NCBI RefSeq assembly: GCF_003003095.1
Contig: NZ_PVTT01000001.1
Location: 434,001-498,000, forward strand
Direction: 5' to 3'
DNA: 64,000 nt
DNA from: Hasllibacter halocynthiae
GTDB lineage: Bacteria; Pseudomonadota; Alphaproteobacteria; Rhodobacterales; Rhodobacteraceae
The notes below the pieces were generated by a model, which was given only the letters and a program-made list of their open reading frames with translations, had not been told where the DNA came from and did no database searches. The position numbers were made by a program, and so were the translations under genes. Shown here one piece after another: positions 1 through 9,106 of the stretch. Numbering within the stretch: position 1 is the stretch's first letter; each line of letters starts with the position of its first letter.

Positions 1-599
1 GTCCCGCCGGACTGGTGGAGACGGCGTTCGACGAGCTGGCCAGGCGCTGGCGCCCGATCCTCAACATGGCCGAGGAGTGCGGCGTCGACGTCTGCTACGA
101 GATCCATCCCGGCGAGGACCTCCATGACGGCGTCACCTACGAGATGTTCCTCGAGCGGGTCGGAAACCACGCCCGCGCAAACATGCTCTACGACCCCTCG
201 CACTACGTGCTGCAGGCGCTGGACTACCTAGACAACATCGACATCTACAAAGACCGCATCCGCATGTTCCACGTGAAGGACGCGGAACTGAACCCGACCG
301 GGCGGCAGGGGGTCTATGGCGGCTACCAGTCCTGGGTGGACCGGGCCGGGCGCTTCCGCAGCCTGGGCGACGGGCAGGTCGACTTCGGGGCGGTGTTCTC
401 GAAGATGGCCGCGAACGACTTCGACGGCTGGGCCGTGGTCGAGTGGGAGTGCGCCCTGAAGCACCCCGAGGACGGCGCGCGGGAGGGTTCGCAGTTCGTC
501 CGCGACCACATCATCCGCGTGACCCCTCACGCCTTCGACGATTTCGCCGATGGCGGCACGGACGATGCCGCGAACCGCAAGATGCTGGGGATCGGGTGA
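1..599 (+). CDS. Sugar phosphate isomerase/epimerase, TIM-barrel (5' end outside window)
   Basis: The reading frame is open from base 3, so the N-terminus lies before the window; a GTG at 15 is internal. About 199 C-terminal residues are visible. They match the xylose-isomerase-like/AP-endonuclease-2 TIM barrel: candidate metal ligands sit in the strands YEIHPGE, YDPSH, FHVKD and VVEWE. Such enzymes isomerise or epimerise sugars and keto-sugars in the cytoplasm. The stop overlaps the ATG of the next dehydrogenase gene (ATGA), and the genes beyond form a sugar ABC importer, so a role in catabolism of the imported sugar or polyol is inferred. The actual substrate cannot be read from the sequence. 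Confidence 0.85.
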   Translation, partial: PAGLVETAFDELARRWRPILNMAEECGVDVCYEIHPGEDLHDGVTYEMFLERVGNHARANMLYDPSHYVLQALDYLDNIDIYKDRIRMFHVKDAELNPTGRQGVYGGYQSWVDRAGRFRSLGDGQVDFGAVFSKMAANDFDGWAVVEWECALKHPEDGAREGSQFVRDHIIRVTPHAFDDFADGGTDDAANRKMLGIG

Positions 600-1732
600 T
601 GGAGAGGATCAGGCTCGGCATGGTGGGCGGCGGAGAAGGCGCCTTCATCGGGGGGGTCCACCGGATCGCGTCGCGGATCGACGGCCGGTTCGATCTTGTA
701 GCGGGGGCGTTCTCGTCCACCCCCGAGCGGTCGCGCGCGTCCGGCGAGGCGTTGGGGGTCGATCCGAAGCGGACCTATGACGACTTCGCGGCGATGGCCA
801 AGCGCGAGGCGCGGCTGAAGGACGGGATCGAGGCGGTCAGCATCGTGACGCCGAACCACGTCCACTACGCAGCCGCGCGCGAGTTCCTGAAGCGCGGCAT
901 CCACGTGATCTGCGACAAGCCGCTGACCTCGACCCTGGCGGACGCGAGGAAGCTGGTGGCGCTGGCGGAGAAGTCGGATGCGATCTTCATCCTGACGCAC
1001 AACTACACCGGCTATCCGATGGTCCGGCAGGCGCGGGAGATGGTCGCCGCGGGCGAGATCGGCGTGATCCGCGTGGTGCAGGTCGAATATCCGCAGGACT
1101 GGCTGGCCGAGGACCTGGAGAGCACCGGCCAGAAGCAGGCGGGCTGGCGCACCGACCCCGAACAGTCGGGGGCAGGCGGCTCGACGGGCGACATCGGCAC
1201 CCACGCCTACAACCTGGCGGGGTTCGTCACGGGCCTGCGCTGCGAAGCCCTCTCGGCCGACCTCGACAGCTTCGTCTCCGGCCGGCGCCTCGACGACAAC
1301 GCCCACGTGATGCTGCGCTACGAGAACGGCGCGAAGGGGATGCTCTGGTGCTCCCAGGTCGCGCCGGGGAACGAGAACGGGCTGCGCCTGCGCGTCTACG
1401 GCGAGAAGGGCGGGCTGGAATGGAAGCAGGAGGATCCGAACTACCTCTGGCAAGCGCCGCTGGGCGAGCCGAAGCGCCTGCTGACGCGGAACGGGGCAGG
1501 GGCCACGGAAGGCAATCTGGCCGGCTCCCGCATCCCGGCCGGGCATCCCGAAGGCTACCTGGAAGGGTTCGCCAACATCTACGCCGACGCCGCCGAGATG
1601 ATCTTGGCCGCGCGCGAGGGTGAGACGGCCGAGACGCTGGCCCCGACCGTACACGACGGACTCGACGGGATGCGCTTCGTGGACGCCTGCGTGCGGTCGT
1701 CGAAGAAGGACGCGGGGTGGGTGACGCTGTGA
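599..1732 (+). CDS. Gfo/Idh/MocA family oxidoreductase
   Basis: A 377-residue NAD(P)-dependent sugar or polyol dehydrogenase. The N-terminal Rossmann fold carries a glycine-rich loop (GGGEGAFIGG, residues 9-18) and the family's lysine-proline motif as CDKPLT near residue 102. The C-terminal alpha/beta half is typical of the family. The ATG at 599 overlaps the upstream stop by four bases and was chosen because the Rossmann strand begins right after it; upstream in-frame codons lie inside the previous gene. It is translationally coupled on both sides. The pairing with a TIM-barrel isomerase and a CUT2 transporter resembles inositol or rare-sugar pathways, but the substrate is unknown. Confidence 0.88.
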   Translation: MERIRLGMVGGGEGAFIGGVHRIASRIDGRFDLVAGAFSSTPERSRASGEALGVDPKRTYDDFAAMAKREARLKDGIEAVSIVTPNHVHYAAAREFLKRGIHVICDKPLTSTLADARKLVALAEKSDAIFILTHNYTGYPMVRQAREMVAAGEIGVIRVVQVEYPQDWLAEDLESTGQKQAGWRTDPEQSGAGGSTGDIGTHAYNLAGFVTGLRCEALSADLDSFVSGRRLDDNAHVMLRYENGAKGMLWCSQVAPGNENGLRLRVYGEKGGLEWKQEDPNYLWQAPLGEPKRLLTRNGAGATEGNLAGSRIPAGHPEGYLEGFANIYADAAEMILAAREGETAETLAPTVHDGLDGMRFVDACVRSSKKDAGWVTL

Positions 1733-3216
1733 CGGCCCCACTCGCGCTCCGGGACGTCGACCGCCATTTCGGGCCGGTGCAGGTGCTGCACGGCATCGGA
1801 GTGGACCTGCGGGCGGGCGAGGTCCACGCGCTGATCGGCGAGAACGGGGCGGGCAAGTCCACGACCATGAAGATCATGTGCGGCTTCCTTGTCCCCACGG
1901 GCGGCGAGGTGCTGGTCGACGGCAGGACGCGCCGCTTCGCTGACCAGCGCGAGGCCGAGGCAGCCGGGATCGTCATGATCCATCAGGAGTTCAACCTGGC
2001 CGAGCCGCTGACCGTCGAGGAGAACGTCTTCCTCGGCGCGGAGCTGCGGCGCGGGCCGCTCCTCGACAAGCGCACGATGCGGGAGCGGACGGCCGAGCTG
2101 CTGGACCGGCTGGATTGCCGGGTGCCGCCGACCGCGCGGGTGCGGGACCTTTCCAACCCCGACAAGCAGATGGTCGAGATCGCCAAGGCGCTGCGCCAGG
2201 AGGCCCGCGTCCTAGTCATGGACGAGCCGACGGCGGTGCTCACCACGGCGGAGGTCGACACCCTGCTCGAGCAGGTGGACCGGCTGCGCGCGGCCGGCAC
2301 GGCCATCCTGTTCACCTCGCACAAGCTGGGCGAGGTGAAGCAGGTGGCCGACCGCGTGACCGTGCTGCGGGACGGAAGGGTGGTGCATCGGGGTCCGGCG
2401 GACATGTCCGAGCACGCCATGGCCAACGCGATGGTCGGCCGGGACGTCTCGGACCTCTACCCCGCGAAGGCCGCGCCACGCGGCGAGGTCGCGTTGCGCG
2501 TCGAGGAACTGGACGTGCCGGACCACGCCGCCGACGTCTCGTTCGAGCTGCGACGCGGCGAGGTCCTGGGCTTCGCCGGCCTGATCGGTTCCGGCCGGAC
2601 CGAGGCGATGGAGGGGCTGGTCGGGCTGCGCCCGCACCGGGGCCGGATCGAGGTCGACGGCAGGTCCGTCACGATCCGCAGCCCGCGCGACGCGATGCGG
2701 GTAGGGATGGTCTATCTCACGGAGGACCGGAAGGGGCGGGGCCTCCTCCTGGACAAGGGGATGCGCGAGAACCTGACGCTGCAGTCGCTGCCGGACTTCT
2801 CCGGGCTGACCGTCGACACCGCCGCCGAGGAGCGGGCGCTGGACGACGCGATCGCCCGCTTCGACGTGCGCGCGCCGATGCGGGACGTTAAGGTCGGCAA
2901 CCTGTCGGGCGGCAACCAGCAGAAGCTGCTGCTGGCCAAGACGATGCTTGCCGATCCCGAGATCGTCATCATCGACGAGCCCACCCGCGGCATCGACATC
3001 GGTACCAAGCAGCAGATCTACAAGCTGATCCGCGAGCTGGCGGACGAGGGGAAGGCGGTCATCGTCGTCTCATCCGAGATGCAGGAGGTCATCGGCCTCG
3101 CCACCCGCGTCCTCGTTATGCGCGAAGGGCGGATCGTCGGGGCGCTGGAGGGCGATCAGATCGACGAGGAACGGATCAACGGCCTCCAGATGGGCCTGGG
3201 GAGGGCAGCCGCATGA
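1729..3216 (+). CDS. Sugar ABC transporter ATP-binding protein, two-NBD RbsA/MglA type
   Basis: A 495-residue tandem ATPase that powers a ribose/galactose-class (CUT2) importer. The first NBD has Walker A GENGAGKST, a weakened signature (LSNPDKQ) and Walker B VLVMDEPTAV. The second has the usual degenerate P-loop of the family (GLIGSGRTE), an intact signature (LSGGNQQK) and Walker B IVIIDEPTRGID. The GTG at 1729 overlaps the preceding stop as GTGA and is preferred; a GTG at 1717 would add four residues. Its end overlaps the permease start (ATGA). Confidence 0.93.
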   Translation: MTAPLALRDVDRHFGPVQVLHGIGVDLRAGEVHALIGENGAGKSTTMKIMCGFLVPTGGEVLVDGRTRRFADQREAEAAGIVMIHQEFNLAEPLTVEENVFLGAELRRGPLLDKRTMRERTAELLDRLDCRVPPTARVRDLSNPDKQMVEIAKALRQEARVLVMDEPTAVLTTAEVDTLLEQVDRLRAAGTAILFTSHKLGEVKQVADRVTVLRDGRVVHRGPADMSEHAMANAMVGRDVSDLYPAKAAPRGEVALRVEELDVPDHAADVSFELRRGEVLGFAGLIGSGRTEAMEGLVGLRPHRGRIEVDGRSVTIRSPRDAMRVGMVYLTEDRKGRGLLLDKGMRENLTLQSLPDFSGLTVDTAAEERALDDAIARFDVRAPMRDVKVGNLSGGNQQKLLLAKTMLADPEIVIIDEPTRGIDIGTKQQIYKLIRELADEGKAVIVVSSEMQEVIGLATRVLVMREGRIVGALEGDQIDEERINGLQMGLGRAAA

Positions 3217-4235
3217 CCGGTGCCGCCGCCACCGCGCCGCAGAGGCGGGACCGGAGCCACTCGCTCCTGGACCTCCACGTCCTCGGACCGATCCTCGCGC
3301 TCGCGGCGCTGATCCTTCTCGGGACCGGCATCTCGGCGACCAACGAGTCGACCTTTCTCTCGGCGTCCAACATCTCGAACGTCCTCTCGCGATCGGCCTT
3401 CATCGGAATCATCGCGGTGGGCATGACCTTCGTCATCACCGCGGGCGGACTGGACCTGTCGGTCGGATCGATGGCGGCCTTCATCGCGGGGCTGGTGATC
3501 CTGACGATGAACTCGCTGGCGGGGACCGTCGAGTCCGTGCCCATGCTGGTCCTCGTCGGGATGGGGGCCGCGCTTTCTGCGGGGCTGGCGGCCGGGGCGA
3601 TCAACGGGTTTCTCGTCACCAACATGCGGATCGAGGCGTTCATCGTTACCCTGGGCACGATGGGCATCTACCGCAGCCTCGTCACCTGGCTTGCCGATGG
3701 AGGGACGCTCTCCCTCGACTTCACGCTGCGGACCGCGATCCGGCCCATCTACTTCGGCGGCTTCGGCTGGCTGACCTGGCCGATCATCGTCTTCGCCTTC
3801 GTCGCCGTCCTGGGCGAGCTGGTCATGCGCCGCACGGCCTTCGGGCGCTACTGCGCGGCCATCGGATCGAACGAGCAGGTGGCGCGCTATTCCTCTGTCA
3901 ACGTGAACCGGGTACGGATGGCGACCTACGTGCTGCTCGGGCTGCTCGTGGGGGTCGCGACGATCCTCTACGTTCCCCGCCTGGGGTCCGCGTCGCCCAC
4001 GACCGGCGTCCTGTGGGAGCTGGAGGCCATCGCCGCCGTCATCATCGGGGGCACCGTCCTAAAGGGCGGCTTCGGCCGGGTCTGGGGCACGGTGATCGGG
4101 GTGCTGATCCTGTCCCTCATCGGAAACATCCTGAATCTGACCGACGCCGTCTCGCCCTATCTCAACGGGGCGATCCAGGGGGTCATCATCATTCTCGCCG
4201 TCGTCTTGCAGCGGGAGAAGAAGGCCGGGACCTGA
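3213..4235 (+). CDS. Sugar ABC transporter permease, RbsC type
   Basis: A 340-residue integral inner-membrane protein with roughly eight to ten hydrophobic segments. The conserved RbsC-family motif GGLDLSVGS occurs near residue 78, and the cytoplasmic ATPase-contact loop around GRYCAAIGSNEQVARYS is near residue 210. It forms the translocation pore of the CUT2 importer with the preceding ATPase. The start overlaps the ATPase stop by four bases. The cargo cannot be assigned. Confidence 0.92.
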   Translation: MTGAAATAPQRRDRSHSLLDLHVLGPILALAALILLGTGISATNESTFLSASNISNVLSRSAFIGIIAVGMTFVITAGGLDLSVGSMAAFIAGLVILTMNSLAGTVESVPMLVLVGMGAALSAGLAAGAINGFLVTNMRIEAFIVTLGTMGIYRSLVTWLADGGTLSLDFTLRTAIRPIYFGGFGWLTWPIIVFAFVAVLGELVMRRTAFGRYCAAIGSNEQVARYSSVNVNRVRMATYVLLGLLVGVATILYVPRLGSASPTTGVLWELEAIAAVIIGGTVLKGGFGRVWGTVIGVLILSLIGNILNLTDAVSPYLNGAIQGVIIILAVVLQREKKAGT

Positions 4236-4264
4236 ACGTCCCGGCATCCAAGGGAGGAAGCACA

Positions 4265-5206
4265 ATGCACATGAAGGTCATTCTCGCGGGGACCGCGATG
4301 GCGCTGGCGCTGCCGGCCGCCGCGCAGGAGACGCAGACCGTCGGCGTCTCGATCCCCGCCGCCACCCACGGCTGGGCGGGTGGCATGAACTACTTCGCGC
4401 AAGAGGCCGTTGACCGGCTGGAAGAGGTCTATCCCCAACTGGACTTCGTGCTCGCCACTGCCGGCGACGCGGCCGAGCAGGTCAGCGACATCGAGGACAT
4501 GCTGGCGACGCGGAACATCGACGCCCTCGTCGTCCTGCCCTTCGAATCCGACCCGCTGACCGGCCCCGTCGCGGCGGTCGCCGACAGCGGCGCCTGGGTC
4601 ACGGTCGTGGACCGGGGCCTTTCGCAGGAAGGGATCGAGGACCTCTACGTCGCGGGCGACAATCCCGGCTTCGGCCGCGTCTCGGGCGAGTTCATGACCA
4701 GCCAGATGCCGGACGGAGGGGACATCGTCGTCCTGCGGGGCATCCCGACGACGATCGACAACGAGCGCGTCGAGGGCTTCGAGGAGGCGATCGACGGCTC
4801 GGGCATCAACGTGCTGGCGATGGAGCATGGCAACTGGAACCGTGACGACAGCTTCACGGTCATGCAGGATTTCCTGTCGCGCTATCCGAACATCGATGCG
4901 GTCTGGGCGTCCGACGACGACATGGCGATCGGCGTGCTCGCCGCGATCGAGGCGGCGGGGCGCGACGACGTGCAGTTCGTCCTCGGCGGGGCGGGCATGA
5001 AGGAGATGATCGCCCGTACCCGCGACGGCGATCCGATGATCCCCGCCAACGTGACCTATCCGCCCGCGATGATCGGCACGGCGATCGAGCTGACGGCGGT
5101 CGGCCTGACCTCCTCGGCGCCCGTCTCGGGCGAGTTCACGATCGGCTCGGTTCTGATCACGCCGGACAACGCGGAGGACTACTACTTCCCCGACAGCCCG
5201 TTCTGA
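4265..5206 (+). CDS. Sugar ABC transporter substrate-binding protein
   Basis: A 313-residue periplasmic binding protein of the ribose/galactose (Peripla_BP_4) class. A cleavable signal peptide ends around AAAQ|ET. The mature part shows the two-lobed fold, including the lobe-2 segment ASDDDMAIGVLAAIEAAGR. ATG 4265 is chosen because a strong ribosome site (AGGGAGG) lies just upstream; a second in-frame ATG follows at 4271. It is last in the operon, about 30 bases after the permease, and is followed by a GC-rich hairpin. Confidence 0.93.
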   Translation: MHMKVILAGTAMALALPAAAQETQTVGVSIPAATHGWAGGMNYFAQEAVDRLEEVYPQLDFVLATAGDAAEQVSDIEDMLATRNIDALVVLPFESDPLTGPVAAVADSGAWVTVVDRGLSQEGIEDLYVAGDNPGFGRVSGEFMTSQMPDGGDIVVLRGIPTTIDNERVEGFEEAIDGSGINVLAMEHGNWNRDDSFTVMQDFLSRYPNIDAVWASDDDMAIGVLAAIEAAGRDDVQFVLGGAGMKEMIARTRDGDPMIPANVTYPPAMIGTAIELTAVGLTSSAPVSGEFTIGSVLITPDNAEDYYFPDSPF

Positions 5207-5213
5207 TCGGGTC

Positions 5214-5241
5214 GGGGGCGGGCCGCGCCGGCGCCGCCCCC
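5214..5241. terminator. GC hairpin between convergent genes
   Basis: An eight-base stem (5214-5221 with 5234-5241) continues as a three-pair inner stem after a bulge. It sits between the stops of the sugar-binding protein and the alpha-glucosidase, so it could end transcription from both sides. No T-run follows it. Confidence 0.4.
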
Positions 5242-5248
5242 ACGCGCG

Positions 5249-6919
5249 TCAGCCCGATTCGGTCCCGAGGAACCCGCCCGACCGCTCGCCCCAACGCTCG
5301 CGCGGCAGGGCTTCCTCCTCGACGGCGACCTCGCCTTCGAAGAAGGCCCAGCCGAAGGGCGCCAGGGCGGACCCGTCCCAGCCTTCCGCGGGGCCGGTCC
5401 GTTCCTCGCCTGTCAGCCCGAGCGGCTCGGCGGAGAGGTTGAAGACGCCCTTCAGCCCGTCCCGGTCGATCACGAGACCACGCGCGCCCACATGCGGAAA
5501 GGCGATGTCGCCCGTCAGCAGTTCCTGCCGGGCGCGACGCTGGGCCAGCAGGGCCTTGTAGCACGCCAGCACCGAACCCTCGCCCTGGAGGTCCACCGCC
5601 CGTTCGAGCTGCGGCTCCTTCACGGGCAGCCAAGGCGTGCCGTCGGTGAACCCACCCTCTTCGTCCTGGGCGGTCCAGACCATAGGCGTGCGGCAGCCGT
5701 CGCGGCCCTTGTAGTCGGGCCAGAAGGCGAAGGCGGGCGGATCGGTCAGTTCCTCGTAGAGGATGTCCGTCTCGATCTGGCCCAGCTCCTCCCCTTGGTA
5801 GAGGCACACCGACCCCCGGAAGCTGAGGAGGAGGGCCGCCGACAGCTTGGCGACCGCGTCCGTGACGTCCCGGTCGTCGTCGGTGCCCGTCAGCCGGCGC
5901 GAGAAGCGGGTGGCGTGTCGAGTGACGTCGTGGTTCGAGAACGCCCAGCACGGCCATCCGTCGGGAGCCTTCTCACCGTACTCGGTAATGCGGTCTGCGT
6001 AGAAGCGGGGGCTGAAGTTCGGGCCCAGCATCTCGAACGAGTAGGCCATGTGCAGCCGCTTCTCGCCGCGGGTGTACTCGGACATGATCTCCATGGGGAT
6101 CAGGCTCTCGCCGATCTCGCCTACCATCATCCGGGCATCGTACCCGTCGGTCATGGTGCGCAGCGTCTCCATGAACCCAAGGTTCTCGGGCTGATTCTTC
6201 GAATGGAGGTGCTGCTGCATCTCGTAGGGATTGGCGGGGGGCCATTCGTCCCAGCGCCGGTCCTCGGGGACGGGTGGGTTGGATCGCAGCTGCGCGTCGC
6301 AATAGTAGTAATTCACCGTGTCGAGGCGGAAGCCGTCGATCCCGCGGTCCAGCCAGAACCGCATCGTGCCGAGGATCGCCTCGCGCATGGGGGCGCAGTG
6401 GAAGTTCAGGTCTGGCTGCGAGGGCAGGAAGTTGTGGAGGTAGTACTGCCGCCGCCGCGCCTCCCAGGTCCAGGCGGAGCCGCCGAACACCGAAGGCCAG
6501 TTGTTGGGCGGCGAGCCGTCCTCCTTCGGGTCTGCCCAGACGAACCAGTCGGCTTTGGGATTCGTGCGGTCCTGGCGCGACTCCTCGAACCACGGGTGCT
6601 TGTCCGAGCAGTGCGAGATCACTTGGTCCACCACGACCTTCAGCCCGAGGTCATGCGCCCGCTCGATCAGGGCGTCCATGTCCCGAAGCGTGCCGAAGAG
6701 CGGGTCGATGTCCGTGTAGTCCGAGACGTCGTAGCCCATGTCCTTCATCGGCGAGGTGAAGACGGGACTCAGCCACACCGCGTCGGCGCCGAGGTCGGCG
6801 ACGTGGTCGAGCCGCCGGGTGATGCCCGGCAGGTCGCCGATGCCGTTGCCGGTGCTGTCCTGAAAGCTGCGGGGGTAGATCTGGTAGATCGTGGCGCCGC
6901 GCCACCATTCGTCGGCCAT
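5249..6919 (-). CDS. Alpha-glucosidase, GH13 family
   Basis: A 556-residue cytoplasmic alpha-amylase-superfamily hydrolase that cleaves alpha-glucosidic bonds of maltose, sucrose or related oligosaccharides. The barrel begins with YQIYPRSFQD. The nucleophile region is GFRLDTVN, the acid/base glutamate lies in MMVGEIGE, and the transition-state histidine/aspartate in FSNHDVTR. The C-terminal domain is a small beta sheet. ATG 6919 is preferred to 6925 because the GGAG ribosome site is eight bases from it but only two from 6925. The neighbouring operon on the opposite strand imports a sugar, but no shared promoter is visible. Confidence 0.9.
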   Translation of the reverse strand: MADEWWRGATIYQIYPRSFQDSTGNGIGDLPGITRRLDHVADLGADAVWLSPVFTSPMKDMGYDVSDYTDIDPLFGTLRDMDALIERAHDLGLKVVVDQVISHCSDKHPWFEESRQDRTNPKADWFVWADPKEDGSPPNNWPSVFGGSAWTWEARRRQYYLHNFLPSQPDLNFHCAPMREAILGTMRFWLDRGIDGFRLDTVNYYYCDAQLRSNPPVPEDRRWDEWPPANPYEMQQHLHSKNQPENLGFMETLRTMTDGYDARMMVGEIGESLIPMEIMSEYTRGEKRLHMAYSFEMLGPNFSPRFYADRITEYGEKAPDGWPCWAFSNHDVTRHATRFSRRLTGTDDDRDVTDAVAKLSAALLLSFRGSVCLYQGEELGQIETDILYEELTDPPAFAFWPDYKGRDGCRTPMVWTAQDEEGGFTDGTPWLPVKEPQLERAVDLQGEGSVLACYKALLAQRRARQELLTGDIAFPHVGARGLVIDRDGLKGVFNLSAEPLGLTGEERTGPAEGWDGSALAPFGWAFFEGEVAVEEEALPRERWGERSGGFLGTESG

Positions 6920-6994
6920 TCCCATGACTCCGCGAGGATACGTTCCCGGATCCGCTAGGGCAGCCCGCAGGCGATTGGAAGCGCCTCGGACGGA

Positions 6995-8182
6995 TCAGGC
7001 AGCGCCGCGCTGCGGAAGATGGGCCGTCAGCGCAGGGATCGCCTTCTTCAGCTTGAAGAATCCCGCCGTGGCCTTCGGCCAGGCACGGGCGTCGTAGCTG
7101 CGCAGCGCCCGGACGAGGGGCAGGCCCGACCGCTCGGCCGCCCTCAGCGCGTCGGCTGCGGGGCCCGCGGGGGCGTAGGGCGTCACCACCTTCGCGAGGC
7201 TTTCGGTCCGCGCCCAGGCGGCGGCCTCCTCTGGCCCGTCGAGCCACCGTGCCGCGATCCCCCGCTCGCGCATGGCGTCCTCCGCGGCCGCACGGGTCCA
7301 GCCCAGCACCTTCGGCGCGACCCTCAACGGCGAGCGTCCCTCCGGCGAAAGGAGGACCGCGGTGGGCGCGCCCTCCATGCGGGGCAGGACATGGTCCGCC
7401 CAGAGGTCGTCCTCGTGGATCAGGACGCCGTCCGCGTCCGACCAGTCGTCGCCTTGGGGCGGCGCCCCCGGGGGCGGGTTGGGCATGCCGCCGGCCGGCT
7501 CGGCCCGGCCGGCCAAACGGTCGTCGGGCTCGAAGCGTCCGTTCGTGTAGCGCGTGATGTTCCCGTTCCTCGCGAGGTAGGTGCGTCCTTCGGTATGCAA
7601 TCCGACCACCCAGCGCCAACTCAACGTGTTGGAGGCTGCATCGCCATCCAGGAGGTGCCGGATGAAGAAGTCGGCCCCCAGCTCCCATGGCAGGCCGAGC
7701 GTGTGGGTCCAGAGCGAGGCGAACCACATCCGCGCGTGGTTGTGCACGTAGCCCGTCTCGACGAGCTCCCGGGCCCAGTGATCGAACGCCTCATACCCCG
7801 TCTCGCCCTTGCAGGCCGCCTCCCATTCCGAACGCAGGCCGCTCTCGGCCTGCACCCGGTCGAGCTGTCGGCGCACGTCCCTGCCATATCCGGCCCAGAG
7901 CGACGGGCGCAGCTCCATGAAGCCCTTGAAGTAGGTGCGCCAGTGGACCTCCGACACGAACTTCGCCGCCGCGTCGGGAGCGTGCCGGGCGAGCACGGCA
8001 TCCAGCACCTCCGCCTCCGTTACGAGGCGGTGTCGCAGCCAGGGCGAGAGGACGGAGACGGCGGGATAGCCATTCTCGCTATCGTCGGCGTTGCGTCCCG
8101 TGGCGTAGGCTCTCCCGGCTTCGGGCGCGAATGCCTGAAGCCGTTCCAGGCCGGCGGCGCGGGTAGGGGAGAGATCCAGCAT
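6995..8182 (-). CDS. Photolyase/cryptochrome-like FAD-binding protein with C-terminal alpha/beta domain
   Basis: A 395-residue protein whose N-terminal ~235 residues look like the helical FAD-binding half of DNA photolyases: an RLSPYL-like LSPWLRH (45-51), EVHWRTYFKGF (78-88), the helix around TGYVHNHARMWFAS (143-156) and LLDGDAASNTLSWRW (177-191). No antenna domain precedes it. Residues ~250-395 form a separate alpha/beta segment with strands LIHED and TAVLLSP and an end (GFFKLKKAIPAL) resembling the exit of a photolyase N-terminal domain. This suggests a permuted arrangement. It may repair or sense light damage, but activity is not shown. It is divergent from clpP, 122 bases away. Confidence 0.75.
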   Translation of the reverse strand: MLDLSPTRAAGLERLQAFAPEAGRAYATGRNADDSENGYPAVSVLSPWLRHRLVTEAEVLDAVLARHAPDAAAKFVSEVHWRTYFKGFMELRPSLWAGYGRDVRRQLDRVQAESGLRSEWEAACKGETGYEAFDHWARELVETGYVHNHARMWFASLWTHTLGLPWELGADFFIRHLLDGDAASNTLSWRWVVGLHTEGRTYLARNGNITRYTNGRFEPDDRLAGRAEPAGGMPNPPPGAPPQGDDWSDADGVLIHEDDLWADHVLPRMEGAPTAVLLSPEGRSPLRVAPKVLGWTRAAAEDAMRERGIAARWLDGPEEAAAWARTESLAKVVTPYAPAGPAADALRAAERSGLPLVRALRSYDARAWPKATAGFFKLKKAIPALTAHLPQRGAA

Positions 8183-8304
8183 GGCGCGAAGACTAGGGCC
8201 GCGGCCGCACCGGGCGAGGGCGGGTTGCGGCTCCGGGATGCCGCCCCTACCTTCGCTCTCCGGGCGGCGACCGCGGCCCTGATCTGAGCAGAGGCGACCC
8301 GAAC

Positions 8305-8937
8305 ATGCGCGACCCCGTCGACACCTACATGAACCTCGTCCCCATGGTGGTCGAGCAGACCTCGCGCGGAGAGCGTGCCTACGACATCTTCTCGCGCCTC
8401 CTGAAGGAGCGGATCGTCTTCGTGAACGGACCGGTGCACGACGGGATGAGCCAGCTGGTCGTCGCGCAGCTCCTCCACCTGGAGGCGGAGAATCCGACCA
8501 AGGACATCTCGATGTACATCAACTCGCCCGGCGGCAGCGTCGTCGCAGGGATGAGCATCTACGATACGATGCAGTACGTGCGCCCCAAGGTGTCGACGCT
8601 GGTTTGCGGCATGGCCGCGTCCATGGGATCCGTGATCGCCATCGGCGGCGCGAAGGGGATGCGCTTCTCGCTCCCCAACGCCGAGTTCCTGGTCCACCAG
8701 CCCTCAGGCGGCTCGCAGGGCACGGCAGCCGACATCCTGATCTCTGCAAAGCACATCGAGCAGACGCGCGAGCGGATGTACCAACTGTACATGCGTCATT
8801 CCGGCCAAGACTACGAGACCGTCCGCGCGGCCCTCGACCGGGACAAGTGGATGACGCCCGAGGAGGCGAAGGATTGGGGGCATGTCGACGAGATCGTCGA
8901 GAGCCGCGATCAGGTCCCCTCGGACGACGCGAAGTAG
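8305..8937 (+). CDS. clpP: ATP-dependent Clp protease proteolytic subunit
   Basis: A 210-residue serine protease that forms tetradecameric chambers with ClpX or ClpA for regulated cytoplasmic proteolysis. The nucleophile serine is in GMAASMGS, the histidine in [10 protein letters not shown] and the aspartate in LDRDKWM. Length and motifs are those of alphaproteobacterial ClpP. It is followed by a hairpin at 8955-8979 and then clpX on the same strand, the usual order. Confidence 0.97.
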   Translation: MRDPVDTYMNLVPMVVEQTSRGERAYDIFSRLLKERIVFVNGPVHDGMSQLVVAQLLHLEAENPTKDISMYINSPGGSVVAGMSIYDTMQYVRPKVSTLVCGMAASMGSVIAIGGAKGMRFSLPNAEFLVHQPSGGSQGTAADILISAKHIEQTRERMYQLYMRHSGQDYETVRAALDRDKWMTPEEAKDWGHVDEIVESRDQVPSDDAK

Positions 8938-8954
8938 GCTGGTCGGTACAAATG

Positions 8955-8979
8955 CGGGGGCCCCCGTTGCGGGCCCCCG
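8955..8979 (+). terminator. Hairpin between clpP and clpX
   Basis: A perfect nine-base stem (8955-8963 with 8971-8979) and a seven-base loop lie directly after clpP. There is no T-run, so it may act as a partial terminator or an mRNA 3'-end stabiliser that sets the clpP:clpX ratio. Confidence 0.45.
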
Positions 8980-9106
8980 TGGCCCGGCCTAGGGTCCGGG
9001 TGAGCAGGGGCGGGCCGCAAGTGGCCCGACGGGATGGCGACCCGGCAAACGCCAGCACACTCAGGCGGTTGTCCTTCGGGCGGTCGCCGAACGCCGGAGG
9101 ACGGAC

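Noticed and set aside
527-1741. A 404-codon minus-strand frame opposite the dehydrogenase
   Set aside because: Arg/His/Val-rich shadow; the plus strand has a clear Gfo/Idh/MocA protein with operon overlaps.
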